The position numbers were made by a program, and so were the translations under genes. From the NCBI RefSeq assembly GCF_014192225.1, contig NZ_JACHXS010000006.1, forward strand, positions 124,001 through 188,000: a stretch of 64,000 nt of DNA, written 5' to 3'. The DNA is from Pseudoduganella umbonata. GTDB taxonomy: Bacteria > Pseudomonadota > Gammaproteobacteria > Burkholderiales > Burkholderiaceae_D. Positions 9,510 through 18,587 of the stretch are shown one piece after another (position 1 is the stretch's first letter; the number at the start of each line of letters is the position of its first letter). The notes under the pieces were generated by a model. That model had not been told where the DNA came from and searched no databases. It was given only the letters and a program-made list of their open reading frames with translations.

Positions 9510-10769
9510 ATGAACAAGGAAACGGACCACTACACGGATAAGCACGTGGGCAAGGACGTAAATAAGGCCAGCGTCCTGCGCAACGATGCCCGCGTGATCG
9601 GCCTGGTCGGCCTGGCACACGGTACTTCGCACTTCTACCACCTGATCCTGGCCGCGCTGTTCCCGTGGCTGAAGCCGGCGTTCAACCTCAGTTACGCCGA
9701 GCTGGGCCTGCTGATGACGGTATTTTTCGTCGTGTCGGGCGTCGGGCAGGCGTGCGCCGGCTTCGTGGTCGACCGCGTCGGCGCGCGCCGCGTGCTGTTC
9801 TTCGGCGTCGGCATGCTGGGCGTGTCGGCGCTGGTGCTGTCGGTGGCCGGCAGCTATGCGGCGCTGATGGCCGGCGCACTGCTGGCCGGCATCGGCAACA
9901 GCATTTTCCATCCGGCCGACTACACGCTGCTGAACCAGCGCGTGTCGCGCGAGCGGCTGGCCCACGGCTTTTCGGTACACGGCATCAGCGGCAATCTCGG
10001 CTGGGCGGCGTCGCCATTGTTCATGACCACCGTCGCGGCGCTGGCAAGCTGGCGCACCGCGCTGGCGCTGGCCGCGCTGCTGCCGTTTGCCGTGCTGGCG
10101 ATCCTCGTGCTGAACCGCCATGCGCTGCGGCCGAATCCGCCGCAGCATGCCGGCGCGCAGGAAGGCGCTGAGGGGACGCTGGCATTCCTGCGGCTGCCTT
10201 CGGTGTGGATGTGCTTTGCCTTCTTCTTCCTGACCGCGGTGGCGCTGGGCGGCATCCAGGCCTTCGCCGCGATCGGGCTGGAACAGCTGTATGGCATCTC
10301 GCGCGAGCTGGCCACCAGTTCCTACACGGCCTACATGCTGGCCTCGGCCGCCGGCATGGTGGTGGGAGGCTTCGTCGGCGCCGGTTCCGGCAACCATGAC
10401 CGCAATATCGCCATCGCGTTCGCCATCGCCGCCGTGCTGGCGCTGGTGCTGGGCATGGCCGTGGTGCCGGGCTGGCTGGCGCTGCCGCTGATGGCGCTGA
10501 TCGGTTTCTGCTCCGGCGTGGCCGGGCCGTCGCGCGACCTGATGATCCGTGCCGCCGCGCCGAAGAATGCCACCGGCCGCGTGTACGGGGTCGTGTATTC
10601 GGGCCTGGACACCGGCCTCTCGGTGGGGCCGCTGATGTTCGGCGCGGTGATGGATGCCGGCCATCCCGGCTGGCTGTTTGCCGGCATCGCGCTGTTCCAG
10701 GCGCTGGCGATCGGCACGGCGGTGGGCGTGGGGGGCAGTACCCGCGCGGTAGCACTGAAAAACGCCTAG
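9510..10769 (+). CDS. major facilitator superfamily transporter (fosmidomycin-resistance-like)
   Basis: 419 residues with about 12 transmembrane helices. Start ATG 9510 follows a GAGAGG ribosome-binding site. The motifs HGTSHFYHLILAALFPWL near the N-terminus, GIGNSIFHPADYTLLNQRV and HGISGNLGWAASPLF resemble the Fsr branch of MFS exporters. A DRVGARRVLF cytoplasmic loop motif follows helix 2. It probably exports a small toxic compound or metabolite. It is divergent from the cupin-AraC regulator. The RraA-like gene starts 32 bp downstream on the same strand and may be co-transcribed. The substrate cannot be read from the sequence. Confidence 0.85.
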   Translation: MNKETDHYTDKHVGKDVNKASVLRNDARVIGLVGLAHGTSHFYHLILAALFPWLKPAFNLSYAELGLLMTVFFVVSGVGQACAGFVVDRVGARRVLFFGVGMLGVSALVLSVAGSYAALMAGALLAGIGNSIFHPADYTLLNQRVSRERLAHGFSVHGISGNLGWAASPLFMTTVAALASWRTALALAALLPFAVLAILVLNRHALRPNPPQHAGAQEGAEGTLAFLRLPSVWMCFAFFFLTAVALGGIQAFAAIGLEQLYGISRELATSSYTAYMLASAAGMVVGGFVGAGSGNHDRNIAIAFAIAAVLALVLGMAVVPGWLALPLMALIGFCSGVAGPSRDLMIRAAAPKNATGRVYGVVYSGLDTGLSVGPLMFGAVMDAGHPGWLFAGIALFQALAIGTAVGVGGSTRAVALKNA

Positions 10770-10801
10770 AATCGGAGCAGTTCAACTGCCGAGGGTTTCC
10801 G

Positions 10802-11344
10802 ATGAGCCACGCCTTGCCCAATCACACTTCCGGCCACGCGCCGGGCATTGCCGATTTCGCCACTGCCGACCTGTGCGACGACAACGCCATGCTGCTGGAG
10901 GATGGCCGCCTGGCCGTGCTGCCGCCGGTATTGCGCCATTTCGGCAAGCGCATCCGTTTCGCCGGCCGTGTCGTGACGCTGAAGGTATTCGAAGATAACG
11001 CGCTGGTGCGCGCCATGCTGGAAACGCCGGGCGATGGGCAGGTGCTCGTCGTCGACGGCGGCGGCAGCCTGCGGCGCGCGCTGGTCGGCGGCCAGCTGGC
11101 GCTGCTGGCGCAGGACAATGGCTGGGCCGGCGTGGTCGTCGACGGCTGCGTGCGCGATACCGTTGAAATCGACAGTTGCGACATCGGCATCCGCGCACTG
11201 GCCGCGCATCCGCAGCGCAGTGCCCGCAAGGGCGCCGGCGAACGCAATGTCCGCGTGCAGATCGCCGGCGTTCCCGTCAACCCGGGCGACTGGCTGTACG
11301 CGGATGCCGACGGCATCCTGGTAGCCCAGCAGCGGCTGGCGTGA
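10802..11344 (+). CDS. rraA: RraA family: RNase E regulator or HMG/CHA aldolase
   Basis: 180 residues, the full family length. Conserved segments are VLVVDGGGSLRRALVGGQLA and WAGVVVDGCVRDTVEI. The family contains both RNase E inhibitors and class II 4-hydroxy-4-methyl-2-oxoglutarate aldolases. The arginine-aspartate pair in GCVRD is the aldolase signature; from memory the E. coli RraA has Arg-Gln there. So this copy has kept residues compatible with metal-dependent aldolase activity, and the usual rraA name may mislead. A terminator hairpin follows directly. The MFS gene upstream may be co-transcribed. Confidence 0.85.
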   Translation: MSHALPNHTSGHAPGIADFATADLCDDNAMLLEDGRLAVLPPVLRHFGKRIRFAGRVVTLKVFEDNALVRAMLETPGDGQVLVVDGGGSLRRALVGGQLALLAQDNGWAGVVVDGCVRDTVEIDSCDIGIRALAAHPQRSARKGAGERNVRVQIAGVPVNPGDWLYADADGILVAQQRLA

Positions 11345-11349
11345 GGCAG

Positions 11350-11372
11350 CGCGGCCCCGCGCCGCGGTTTTT
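11350..11372 (+). terminator. intrinsic terminator after rraA
   Basis: A 6-bp perfect GC stem (CGCGGC/GCCGCG) with a 5-base loop is followed by GTTTTT. It begins 6 bp after the rraA stop codon and separates it from rlmJ. Confidence 0.65.
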
Positions 11373-11463
11373 CATGCCGCAAGGCATCCGGCACGGCCTG
11401 CCGTTTTTGGCGCCCTGGCCGTTCTCTGGGATAATGCCGGCTCGAATCCTCCGTTAGAAGACC

Positions 11464-12396
11464 ATGTTCAGTTACCGCCACGCCTTCCATGCCGGCAATC
11501 ACGCCGACGTCCTGAAGCATTTCGTCCAGCTCCAGTTGCTGCAATACCTCAACCAGAAGGACGTGGCCTACAGCTACATCGACACCCATGCCGGCGCCGG
11601 CGTGTATGCACTGGACAGCGTGCAGGCCACCAAGACGGCCGAATTCGAAACCGGCATCGCACCGCTGTGGGATCGCACCGACCTGCCGGAGGCATTGGCC
11701 GAGTACGTCAACCTGATCCGCGCGATGAATCCGAGCGGCAAGATGCGCTACTACCCGGGCTCGCCATACGTGGCCGAGCAGGCGGCGCGCGAAATGGATC
11801 GGTTGCGCCTGTTCGAACTGCATCCGGCCGATGTGCGCCTGCTGGCCGACAATTTCACGAAGCTGGAGCAGCACCAGGCGGCGCAGGGCAAGCGCAGCAC
11901 GGTGCGCGGCAAGCGCGTGATCATCAACAAGGCCGACGGCTTCCTCGGCGTGCGCGCATTGCTGCCGCCGCCGTCGCGCCGGGCGCTGGTGCTGTGCGAT
12001 CCGCCGTACGAGGACAAGCAGGATTACCGCAAGGTGATCGACATGCTGGGCGATGCGCTGAAGCGCTTTCCCAGCGGGACCTATGCGGTCTGGTACCCGG
12101 TACTGCAGCGTATCGAGGCCCGCAATTTCGCCGAGAAACTGAAACACCTGCCCGCGCAGAGCTGGCTGAACGTGACGCTGTCGATCTCCGGGCCGACGCC
12201 GGACGGCATCGCGCTGCACACCAGCGGCATGTTTGTCCTGAACCCGCCGTACACGCTGGCGGCGACGCTGAAGACCGTGATGCCTTACCTTGTACAGGTG
12301 CTGGGACGCGACAAGGGAGCGGGCTTTACGCTCGACAGTGGCGACCAGTCCACGCCACGCGTCCAGGACAAACGGAATGTCACGCGGCGGTCATAA
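11464..12396 (+). CDS. rlmJ: 23S rRNA adenine(2030)-N6-methyltransferase RlmJ
   Basis: 310 residues; family members are about 280. It opens with the diagnostic MFSYRHAFHAGNHADVLKH and contains YIDTHAGAGVYAL (SAM-binding loop) and CDPPYEDKQDY (catalytic DPPY motif of N6-adenine methyltransferases). The protein methylates A2030 of 23S rRNA. The C-terminus is extended by about 25 polar residues. The gene stands alone between the rraA terminator and the EAL-HDOD gene. Confidence 0.95.
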   Translation: MFSYRHAFHAGNHADVLKHFVQLQLLQYLNQKDVAYSYIDTHAGAGVYALDSVQATKTAEFETGIAPLWDRTDLPEALAEYVNLIRAMNPSGKMRYYPGSPYVAEQAAREMDRLRLFELHPADVRLLADNFTKLEQHQAAQGKRSTVRGKRVIINKADGFLGVRALLPPPSRRALVLCDPPYEDKQDYRKVIDMLGDALKRFPSGTYAVWYPVLQRIEARNFAEKLKHLPAQSWLNVTLSISGPTPDGIALHTSGMFVLNPPYTLAATLKTVMPYLVQVLGRDKGAGFTLDSGDQSTPRVQDKRNVTRRS

Positions 12397-12458
12397 ACTG
12401 ATTGCCATATCGCTAATGACGAGTTAAGGTAGCGGCATCGTTTTCAAGCAGGTCCCCC

Positions 12459-13736
12459 ATGACTCTGGCAGTTAGCCCGGATATTCCGATGCCCTACGCC
12501 AATCATTTTTTCCTGGCGCGGCAACCCATCCTCAATCGTTCCCAGCGGCTCGTTGCCTATGAGCTGCTGTACCGTAACGCCAACAGCCACGACGTGGAAG
12601 TCACGGACGGCAGGGCGGCCACCGCGTCCGTCATTGCCCACGCGTCCGAGCTGGGCATGCAGAAAGTGGTCGGCGAGCAGCTGGCCTACGTGAACGTGGA
12701 CACGGCCGGGCTGATGAGCGATTTCATTCACTTCCTGCCCAACGACAAGGTCATCCTCGAAGTGCTCGAATCGGTCGAGGCGACACCGGACGTGGTGGCG
12801 CGCGTTACCGAGCTGAGGCTGGCTGGTTACAAGTTTGCCCTGGACGACGTGGTCGGCGCGTCGGACAGCCTGGACAAGCTGCAGCCGCTGATGGACGTGA
12901 TCAAGATCGACATCAAGGGCATGGGCCGCGATTCGCTGGCCGAGCTGACCCGCTCGCTGAAGAATCCGCGCCAGAAGCTGCTGGCGGAAAAAGTCGAGAC
13001 GCACGAGGAATTCCGGCATTGCATGGACCTGGGATTCGAGTATTTCCAGGGCTATTATTTCGCCCGGCCGGTCATCCTTTCCGGCAAGAAGATAGCGCCA
13101 TCACAAATGGCGGTGATGCAACTGCTGGAGTTGCTGGCATCCGACGCGGACCAGCGCGACATCGAACGGGCCATCAAGCTCGATCCATTGATCACGCTGA
13201 ACCTGCTGCGCCTGGTGAATACGCCGGCGGTCGGCGCGCGCTTCCGCATCAATTCCGTTGGCCACGCGCTGATCGTGCTGGGACGCCAGCAGTTGCAGCG
13301 CTGGCTGCAGATCCTGCTGTACGTCAAAGGCCATCAATACGACTCGCCGCTGCTGCAACTGGCGACGACGCGCGGCAAGACGATGGAGAACCTGCTCGAA
13401 CAGCTGCGCCCCGGCGAGCGCGTCGGCGCCGATATCGGCTTCACGGTCGGCATCATGTCGCTGATGGATACGCTGTTCTCGGTGGCGATGCCGGAAATCC
13501 TCGACAGCGTAAACGTGCTGGACGACGTGCGAGCGGCACTGCTGCACCGCACCGGCGAGTATGGCGACGTCCTGAAGCTGATCGAACTGGTCGAGGAAGC
13601 GCAGGAAGGCCCTGAGCTGACGGGCCTGCTGCACCGGCTGGGCCTGCCGCCATCCACGCTGTACGCCAGCCAGCTGGCCGCGTACGAGTGGATCAATGAA
13701 TATACCAGCGGCGTCGGCGTCACGCCGGTGCGCTGA
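12459..13736 (+). CDS. EAL-HDOD domain signalling protein (YuxH type)
   Basis: 425 residues. The N-terminal half is an EAL-like barrel (FFLARQPILNRSQRLVAYEL, FALDDVVGASDSLDKL). The canonical E-A-L metal-binding motif is degenerate here (YELLYR), so c-di-GMP hydrolysis is doubtful. The C-terminal half is an HDOD domain (IERAIKLDPLITLNLLRLVN, GHALIVLGRQQLQRWLQILL) without the HD phosphohydrolase residues. Such proteins usually act by binding in motility or regulatory circuits. It is monocistronic, with weak AGGTC upstream of ATG 12459. Confidence 0.88.
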   Translation: MTLAVSPDIPMPYANHFFLARQPILNRSQRLVAYELLYRNANSHDVEVTDGRAATASVIAHASELGMQKVVGEQLAYVNVDTAGLMSDFIHFLPNDKVILEVLESVEATPDVVARVTELRLAGYKFALDDVVGASDSLDKLQPLMDVIKIDIKGMGRDSLAELTRSLKNPRQKLLAEKVETHEEFRHCMDLGFEYFQGYYFARPVILSGKKIAPSQMAVMQLLELLASDADQRDIERAIKLDPLITLNLLRLVNTPAVGARFRINSVGHALIVLGRQQLQRWLQILLYVKGHQYDSPLLQLATTRGKTMENLLEQLRPGERVGADIGFTVGIMSLMDTLFSVAMPEILDSVNVLDDVRAALLHRTGEYGDVLKLIELVEEAQEGPELTGLLHRLGLPPSTLYASQLAAYEWINEYTSGVGVTPVR

Positions 13737-13769
13737 CCTGCCGTCGGGTTGCCGCCAGGTTGACTTGGT

Positions 13770-14510
13770 TCAGCCGGCCGCCAGGAGCAGGAATACCGTC
13801 GGTTTCTTGTGGAAATCCGGTCCCCGGTTCGCTGCCAGTGCGCTTTTCCATTGCGCCGCCGTCTGTGTGCGGATGGTTTCCGACGGCAGGCTGATGTCGG
13901 TGGCCACGCAGACCAGCGTGCCGGGCTGGCAGGCCGTGGCAAGGGCTTCCAGCAGGGCGCCGTTGCGGTACGGCGTTTCAATGAACAGCTGCGTCTGCTT
14001 CTCGGCACGCGAACGCTGTTCCAGCTCCTTCAGGCGCTTGGCGCGCGCGGCGGCGTCGACGGGCAGGTAACCGTTAAAGGCGAAACTCTGGCCGTTCAAT
14101 CCGCTTGCCATCACTGCCAGCAGCAGCGACGACGGGCCGACCAGCGGCCGTACCGGAATGCCTTCCTTGTGAGCCAGACGCACCAGGTCGGCGCCCGGAT
14201 CCGCCACGGCCGGCACGCCCGCTTCCGACAGCAGGCCGGCATCGTGGCCGTCGCGCAGCGGCGCCAGCAGGCCGGCAAGGGCGTCGGCCTTGGTGTTGAC
14301 GTTCAGTTCAGTGATCGCGATTTCCTGCAGGGGCAGGGCAAGCGGATGGACGGCATGCACGCGTTTCAGGAACGCCCGCGCCGTCTTCGCGTTTTCCGCG
14401 ACGAAATGCGCCAGTTGCGCCGTGGTCGCCTGCACGTGGTCGGGAATGACATGGTCCAGCGCCGCGGTCTCGCCCAGCGTATTGGGAATCAGGTAAAGGG
14501 TGCCGGGCAT
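13770..14510 (-). CDS. SAM-dependent tetrapyrrole-methylase-fold methyltransferase (RsmI-like)
   Basis: 246 residues from ATG 14510. It starts MPGTLYLIPNTLGE and has GLLSEAGVPAVADPGADLVR and VRPLVGPSSLLLAVMASGLN. These are the SAM-binding signatures of the RsmI/CobA fold, followed by FIETPYRNGALLEAL. RsmI methylates C1402 of 16S rRNA at the 2'-O. This shorter variant beside maf is a separate branch, so the target is not certain. Its start lies 2 bp after the maf stop codon, so the two genes are probably one leftward operon. Confidence 0.85.
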   Translation of the reverse strand: MPGTLYLIPNTLGETAALDHVIPDHVQATTAQLAHFVAENAKTARAFLKRVHAVHPLALPLQEIAITELNVNTKADALAGLLAPLRDGHDAGLLSEAGVPAVADPGADLVRLAHKEGIPVRPLVGPSSLLLAVMASGLNGQSFAFNGYLPVDAAARAKRLKELEQRSRAEKQTQLFIETPYRNGALLEALATACQPGTLVCVATDISLPSETIRTQTAAQWKSALAANRGPDFHKKPTVFLLLAAG

Positions 14511-14512
14511 GT

Positions 14513-15118
14513 TCAGCCTTGGAAGAAGGTGACGCCGGCCGCGCGCAGCATGCCGGTCAGGGCGATCAGCGGCAGGCCGGTGAGCGCGGTGGGGTCGGAG
14601 GAATCGATGCGTTCCAGGATGGCGATGCCGAGGCCCTCGTTCTTGGCGCTGCCCGCGCAATCGTAAGGTTGTTCGATGCGCAGGTAGGCATCGAGTTCGG
14701 CGTCGGGCAGGTCGCGGAACGTGACGGTGGTCCGGATATCTTCCACGGCGCAGGTGCCGGTACGGCCGTCCCACAGGCACAGCGCAGTATGGAAGACGAC
14801 TTCGCGCCCGCGCATCTTCTGCAGCTGGGCGAGGGCGGCGGCGTGGCTGCCGGGCTTGCCGATCTGTTCATCGTCCAGCGTGGCGACCTGGTCGGAGCCG
14901 ATCACCAGGCTGCCGGGATGGCGCGCCGCGACGGCACCGGCCTTTTCGCGTGCCAGCCGCAGCGCGGTGGCGGACGGCGACTCGCCGGCCAGCGGGGTCT
15001 CGTCGATTGCCGGCACGTCGACGGTGAAGGGCAGCCGGAGCCGTTGCAGCAGTTCGCGGCGGTAAGCCGAACTCGATGCAAGCACCAGCGGAGGGGAGGG
15101 GGATTGGCTTTGGTTCAT
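14513..15118 (-). CDS. maf: Maf-family nucleotide pyrophosphatase (YceF type)
   Basis: 201 residues. It shows LASSSAYRRELLQRLRLPF at the N-terminus, the catalytic aspartate in VIGSDQVATLDDEQIGKPG, and FHTALCLW. These are hallmarks of the Maf/YceF house-cleaning pyrophosphatases, which hydrolyse modified NTPs such as m7GTP to monophosphates. It is divergent from the yceD-rpmF-plsX-fab operon and is the promoter-proximal gene of a pair with the RsmI-like methylase. Confidence 0.93.
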   Translation of the reverse strand: MNQSQSPSPPLVLASSSAYRRELLQRLRLPFTVDVPAIDETPLAGESPSATALRLAREKAGAVAARHPGSLVIGSDQVATLDDEQIGKPGSHAAALAQLQKMRGREVVFHTALCLWDGRTGTCAVEDIRTTVTFRDLPDAELDAYLRIEQPYDCAGSAKNEGLGIAILERIDSSDPTALTGLPLIALTGMLRAAGVTFFQG

Positions 15119-15279
15119 GGAAACATTTTCTTGTGGCGACGCGCTTTGAATTGTTATATGCTCTGTGCGCCGTCGGATCGCGGTCGTTGCACGGTTGCAA
15201 TGTTATTGTAACGTTGTTGGATTGTTGTTGAACATTCGCTGTGCCGGCACCCGAAATGTGCCGGATTGCGCGCAAGTCT

Positions 15280-15309
15280 TTGACCGGCCGCAGGAAACCC
15301 TGTTATTAT
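15280..15309 (+). promoter_or_regulatory. sigma70 promoter for the yceD-rpmF-plsX-fab operon
   Basis: TTGACC at 15280-15285 and TATTAT at 15304-15309 are separated by 18 bp. Transcription would start near 15316, about 20 nt before the yceD ATG. This is the only good -35/-10 pair in the divergent spacer on this strand. Confidence 0.65.
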
Positions 15310-15337
15310 CTCAGGTTTTCGAGGGAAGTTTTAGCCG

Positions 15338-15844
15338 ATGAGCGCTGCAATGACCACCCAGCTGATCGATGCTTTTGAATTCTGTCGGACAGGCGGCACC
15401 CGCGAAGGCGTAACGCCGGTGGCTCAGATGGAACGCCTGGTACGCGATTGCGCGTCCTCCGATGGCGAGATTGCCTGGAAGGCCGAAGGCGGCACGAGCA
15501 GGCAGGGTTTCCCGCAGATGCGCCTGGCCGTTACCGGCACCGTGCAACTGGCATGCCAGCGCTGCCTTGCACCGTTTGCCTACGAAATCGATTCTTCCAC
15601 CGTGCTGATGCTGGGCGAAGACGATGCCAAGGCCGATGAAATCGAAGAGGTCATCGATGACGAGACGATCGACGTGATCGTCGGCACGCGGTCGATGAAC
15701 CTGATGGACCTGATTGAAGACGAGGCCCTGCTGGCCTTGCCGCAAGCACCGAAGCACGATGTCTGCCCCGATACGGCGCTGCTCGATACGGTGCGCAGCG
15801 AAAAGAAGTCGCCATTCGATGTGCTGAAGGCGCTGAAAAAATAA
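15338..15844 (+). CDS. yceD: YceD/DUF177 large-subunit rRNA accumulation protein
   Basis: 168 residues. It shows LAVTGTVQLACQRCLAPFAYEI with the Cys-x-x-Cys pair typical of DUF177, an acidic middle, and the C-terminal segment DVCPDTALLD. It ends in SPFDVLKALKK, a common YceD C-terminus. The protein is needed for normal 23S rRNA accumulation and nearly always precedes rpmF, as it does here. The spacing to rpmF (311 bp) is larger than usual. Confidence 0.92.
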   Translation: MSAAMTTQLIDAFEFCRTGGTREGVTPVAQMERLVRDCASSDGEIAWKAEGGTSRQGFPQMRLAVTGTVQLACQRCLAPFAYEIDSSTVLMLGEDDAKADEIEEVIDDETIDVIVGTRSMNLMDLIEDEALLALPQAPKHDVCPDTALLDTVRSEKKSPFDVLKALKK

Positions 15845-16155
15845 GGAATCTCGAGTAATTCATTGGACGGCGCCAATCGGCGGATTGCGTTGGCCGGCGT
15901 ATCGATCGGTGTAGCCGATCGGGGTATCAATAATACGCACGGCTTTCTCAAACGGGATCGGCGCCGTCCATTGCGGTTTTTCGGGATATGCCGAGTAGTT
16001 GTAAAGAACATGCCAATCGGGCTGCGAGTATTGGCATTGAGTAGTAATGCAGCATGGCGGAGCGTCAAAAACGCGATGCCGCTGGGATACTCGATTTGCA
16101 TGTATTTGCCGGTCGATTGTGTTAAAATTTTAGAACTTAAGTATTAGGAGTCATC
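15845..16155 (+). other. 311-bp yceD-rpmF spacer without a convincing gene
   Basis: Short open frames exist on both strands, but none has family resemblance or a good ribosome-binding site. The last 40 bases are AT rich (TTAAAATTTTAGAAC) with a TAAAAT -10-like box at 16123-16128, which may be a separate promoter for rpmF. No -35 at proper spacing is evident. Confidence 0.4.
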
Positions 16156-16338
16156 ATGGCTGTTCAACAGAACAAGAAGTCCCCGTCGAAGCGCGGCATG
16201 CACCGTTCGCACGATTTCCTGACCGCCCCTAACCTGGCAGTCGAGCCGACCACCGGCGAAACCCACCTGCGTCACCATATCAGCCCGAACGGCTTTTATC
16301 GTGGTCGCAAGGTGCTGAAGACCAAAAACGACGAGTAA
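16156..16338 (+). CDS. rpmF: 50S ribosomal protein L32
   Basis: 60 residues with the standard start MAVQQNKKSPSKRGMHRSHD and RHHISPNGFYRGRKV. It is the zinc-free type, with no Cys pairs. The ribosome-binding site TTAGGAG is well placed. An intrinsic terminator lies 27 bp downstream, so part of the transcripts would stop before plsX. This would allow a high level of L32 relative to the fatty-acid genes. Confidence 0.97.
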   Translation: MAVQQNKKSPSKRGMHRSHDFLTAPNLAVEPTTGETHLRHHISPNGFYRGRKVLKTKNDE

Positions 16339-16365
16339 TCGGCGTTTTGGTTTCGGCCAAAGACC

Positions 16366-16412
16366 AAAAGCGGTGCACGCGAAAGTTTTATCGTGGCGCC
16401 GCTTTTTCTTTT
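16366..16412 (+). terminator. terminator/attenuator between rpmF and plsX
   Basis: AAAGCGGTGCACG pairs with CGTGGCGCCGCTTT (one bulge) around a 12-base loop, followed by TTTTTCTTTT. It probably reduces read-through into plsX. Confidence 0.65.
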
Positions 16413-16550
16413 CGTCGACCCCGAGCACCTTCCAGCATGCCAGGCGCAGGTAATCGCTGTGCTGCAATGCTGTTCCCCGGCCTGCCGGGAACTGATGTGT
16501 CTTGAAACCGCAGGCTCCGGCGCTCGCGCCGGGATTGCATCTTGCCCGCA

Positions 16551-17594
16551 ATGACAATTAAAATTTCTATCGACTGCATGGGCGGCGACCACGGCCCGTC
16601 GGTCACCATTCCTGCCGCAATTTCCTTCCTGAACCGCGAATCCGATGCCGAACTGATCCTGGTGGGCCTCGAAGACGTGCTCCGCGCCGAGCTGAAGAAG
16701 CATCGCGCCGGCGACCATCCCCGCATTACCGTATTGCACGCGTCCGAGCAGGTCTTGATGGACGATCCTCTTGAAGTGGCACTGCGCCGCAAGAAGGATT
16801 CATCGATGCGCGTGGCCATCGAGCAGGTCAAGGACGGCAAGGCCCAGGCCTGCGTCTCCGCCGGCAATACGGGCGCACTGATGGCGGTTTCGCGCTATGT
16901 GCTGAAAACCATGGCCGGCGTCGACCGCCCGGCCATCTGCGGCATCATGCCGAACCAGAAGGATGGCCCCACGTACGTGATGGACCTGGGTGCCAACGTG
17001 GATTGCGAACCGCACCACCTGCACCAGTTCGCGATCATGGGTTCCGTGCTCGTGCATGCAATGGAAGGCATCGCGCGCCCCACGATCGGCCTGCTCAACG
17101 TGGGCACCGAAGACATCAAGGGCAACGAAGTGGTCAAGGCCACTTCCGCCTTGCTGCAGATCGACCACGAGCGCGGCAAGCTGAACTTCCATGGCAATGT
17201 GGAAGGCAACGATATCTTCAAGGGCACGACCGATGTGGTCGTGTGCGACGGCTTTGTCGGCAATGTCGCCCTGAAGGCCGTGGAAGGCGTGGCGGGCTTC
17301 TTCAAGATGGTGCTGACGACTGAACTCAAGCGTAATCCCATCACCATGCTGGGTGCCGCGATCGCCAACAGTGCGCTCAAGCGCATCCGGCAGCGGCTCA
17401 ACCCCGCGCGCTACAACGGTGCCAGCCTGCTGGGCCTGCGCGGTCTCGTGTTCAAGAGCCATGGCAGTGCCGAAGCGGAAGCCTATGAATGGGCGATCCG
17501 CCGGGCCTACGATGCTGCCAAGAACGATGTGCAGCAGCAGCTGGCGGACCTGATCGCCGAACTGATGCCGCGCGAAAATACAACCATTGGATGA
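16551..17594 (+). CDS. plsX: phosphate acyltransferase PlsX
   Basis: 347 residues from ATG 16551. A TTG three codons upstream is in frame but less likely. The N-terminus MTIKISIDCMGGDHGPSVTI, SAGNTGALMAVSRYVL, GLLNVGTEDIKGNE and VCDGFVGNVALKAVEG are the PlsX signatures. It converts acyl-ACP to acyl-phosphate for PlsY in membrane phospholipid synthesis. It is located directly upstream of fabH (6 bp). Confidence 0.97.
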   Translation: MTIKISIDCMGGDHGPSVTIPAAISFLNRESDAELILVGLEDVLRAELKKHRAGDHPRITVLHASEQVLMDDPLEVALRRKKDSSMRVAIEQVKDGKAQACVSAGNTGALMAVSRYVLKTMAGVDRPAICGIMPNQKDGPTYVMDLGANVDCEPHHLHQFAIMGSVLVHAMEGIARPTIGLLNVGTEDIKGNEVVKATSALLQIDHERGKLNFHGNVEGNDIFKGTTDVVVCDGFVGNVALKAVEGVAGFFKMVLTTELKRNPITMLGAAIANSALKRIRQRLNPARYNGASLLGLRGLVFKSHGSAEAEAYEWAIRRAYDAAKNDVQQQLADLIAELMPRENTTIG

Positions 17595-17600
17595 GACGGC

Positions 17601-18587
17601 ATGACCCTGTACAGCAAAATCATCGGCACCGGCAGCTACCTGCCCGAACAACGCGTAACGAACCAGGCACTGGCCGACCAGCTGGGGGCCAAGGGAATCG
17701 AAACGTCCGACGAGTGGATCACCACCCGTAGCGGTATCGCGGCGCGCCATTACGCCGCGCCGGAGCAGGTTTCCTCCGACCTGGCCGTGATCGCGGCCCG
17801 GCGCGCGCTGGAGATGGCGCAACTGCAGCCGGACGACATCGACCTGATCATCGTGGCCAGTTCCACGCCGGACTTCCTCGGCAGCTTCCCCAGTACCGCC
17901 TGCATCGTGCAGCGCAAGCTGGGCATGACCAATACCAGCGCGGCCGTGGACGTGCAGGCCGTCTGCAGCGGCTTCGTGTACGCCATGGCCTCGGCCGACA
18001 GCTTCATCAAGTCCGGCATGCACAAGAACGTGCTGGTGATCGGTTCCGAAGTGTTCTCGCGCATCCTGAATTTCGAAGACCGCACCACCTGCGTGCTGTT
18101 CGGCGATGGTGCCGGCGCCGTGGTGATGAGCGCATCCGAAGAGCCGGGCGTGCTGGCGTGCAAGCTGCATGCGGATGGCCGGCATTCCGACATCCTCTCC
18201 GTGCCCGGCAACGTGGCCGGCGGCGCGGTGGCGGGCAGTGCCTTCCTGTACATGGATGGCCAGGCCGTCTTCAAGCTGGCCGTTACCGTGCTTGAAAAGG
18301 TGGCGCACGAAGCGCTGGACGCGGCAGGCATGACGAGCAGCCAGATCGACTGGCTGATTCCGCACCAGGCCAATATCCGCATCATGAACGGCACCGCGAA
18401 AAAGCTGGGGCTGCCGCTGGACAAGATGGTCGTCACCGTCGACCAGCACGGCAACACGTCGGCCGCGTCGATCCCGCTGGCACTCGACACCGCCGTGCGC
18501 GATGGTCGTGTGAAGAAGGGCGATGTCGTCATGATGGAAGGCGTCGGCGGCGGTTTCACGTGGGGGGCCGTCCTGGCGAGGATGTAG
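17601..18587 (+). CDS. fabH: 3-oxoacyl-ACP synthase III
   Basis: 328 residues. The catalytic triad is visible as C122 (QAVCSG), H255 (PHQANIRI) and N285 (HGNTSAAS), all at standard positions. The enzyme condenses acetyl-CoA with malonyl-ACP to start fatty-acid synthesis. It ends WGAVLARM. The DNA of this C-terminus is reiterated twice in imperfect form just downstream (18613-18700). Confidence 0.97.
   Translation: MTLYSKIIGTGSYLPEQRVTNQALADQLGAKGIETSDEWITTRSGIAARHYAAPEQVSSDLAVIAARRALEMAQLQPDDIDLIIVASSTPDFLGSFPSTACIVQRKLGMTNTSAAVDVQAVCSGFVYAMASADSFIKSGMHKNVLVIGSEVFSRILNFEDRTTCVLFGDGAGAVVMSASEEPGVLACKLHADGRHSDILSVPGNVAGGAVAGSAFLYMDGQAVFKLAVTVLEKVAHEALDAAGMTSSQIDWLIPHQANIRIMNGTAKKLGLPLDKMVVTVDQHGNTSAASIPLALDTAVRDGRVKKGDVVMMEGVGGGFTWGAVLARM

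Noticed and set aside
15863..16147. 94-residue frame between yceD and rpmF
   Set aside because: No ribosome-binding site or similarity; the frame on the other strand is just as long.
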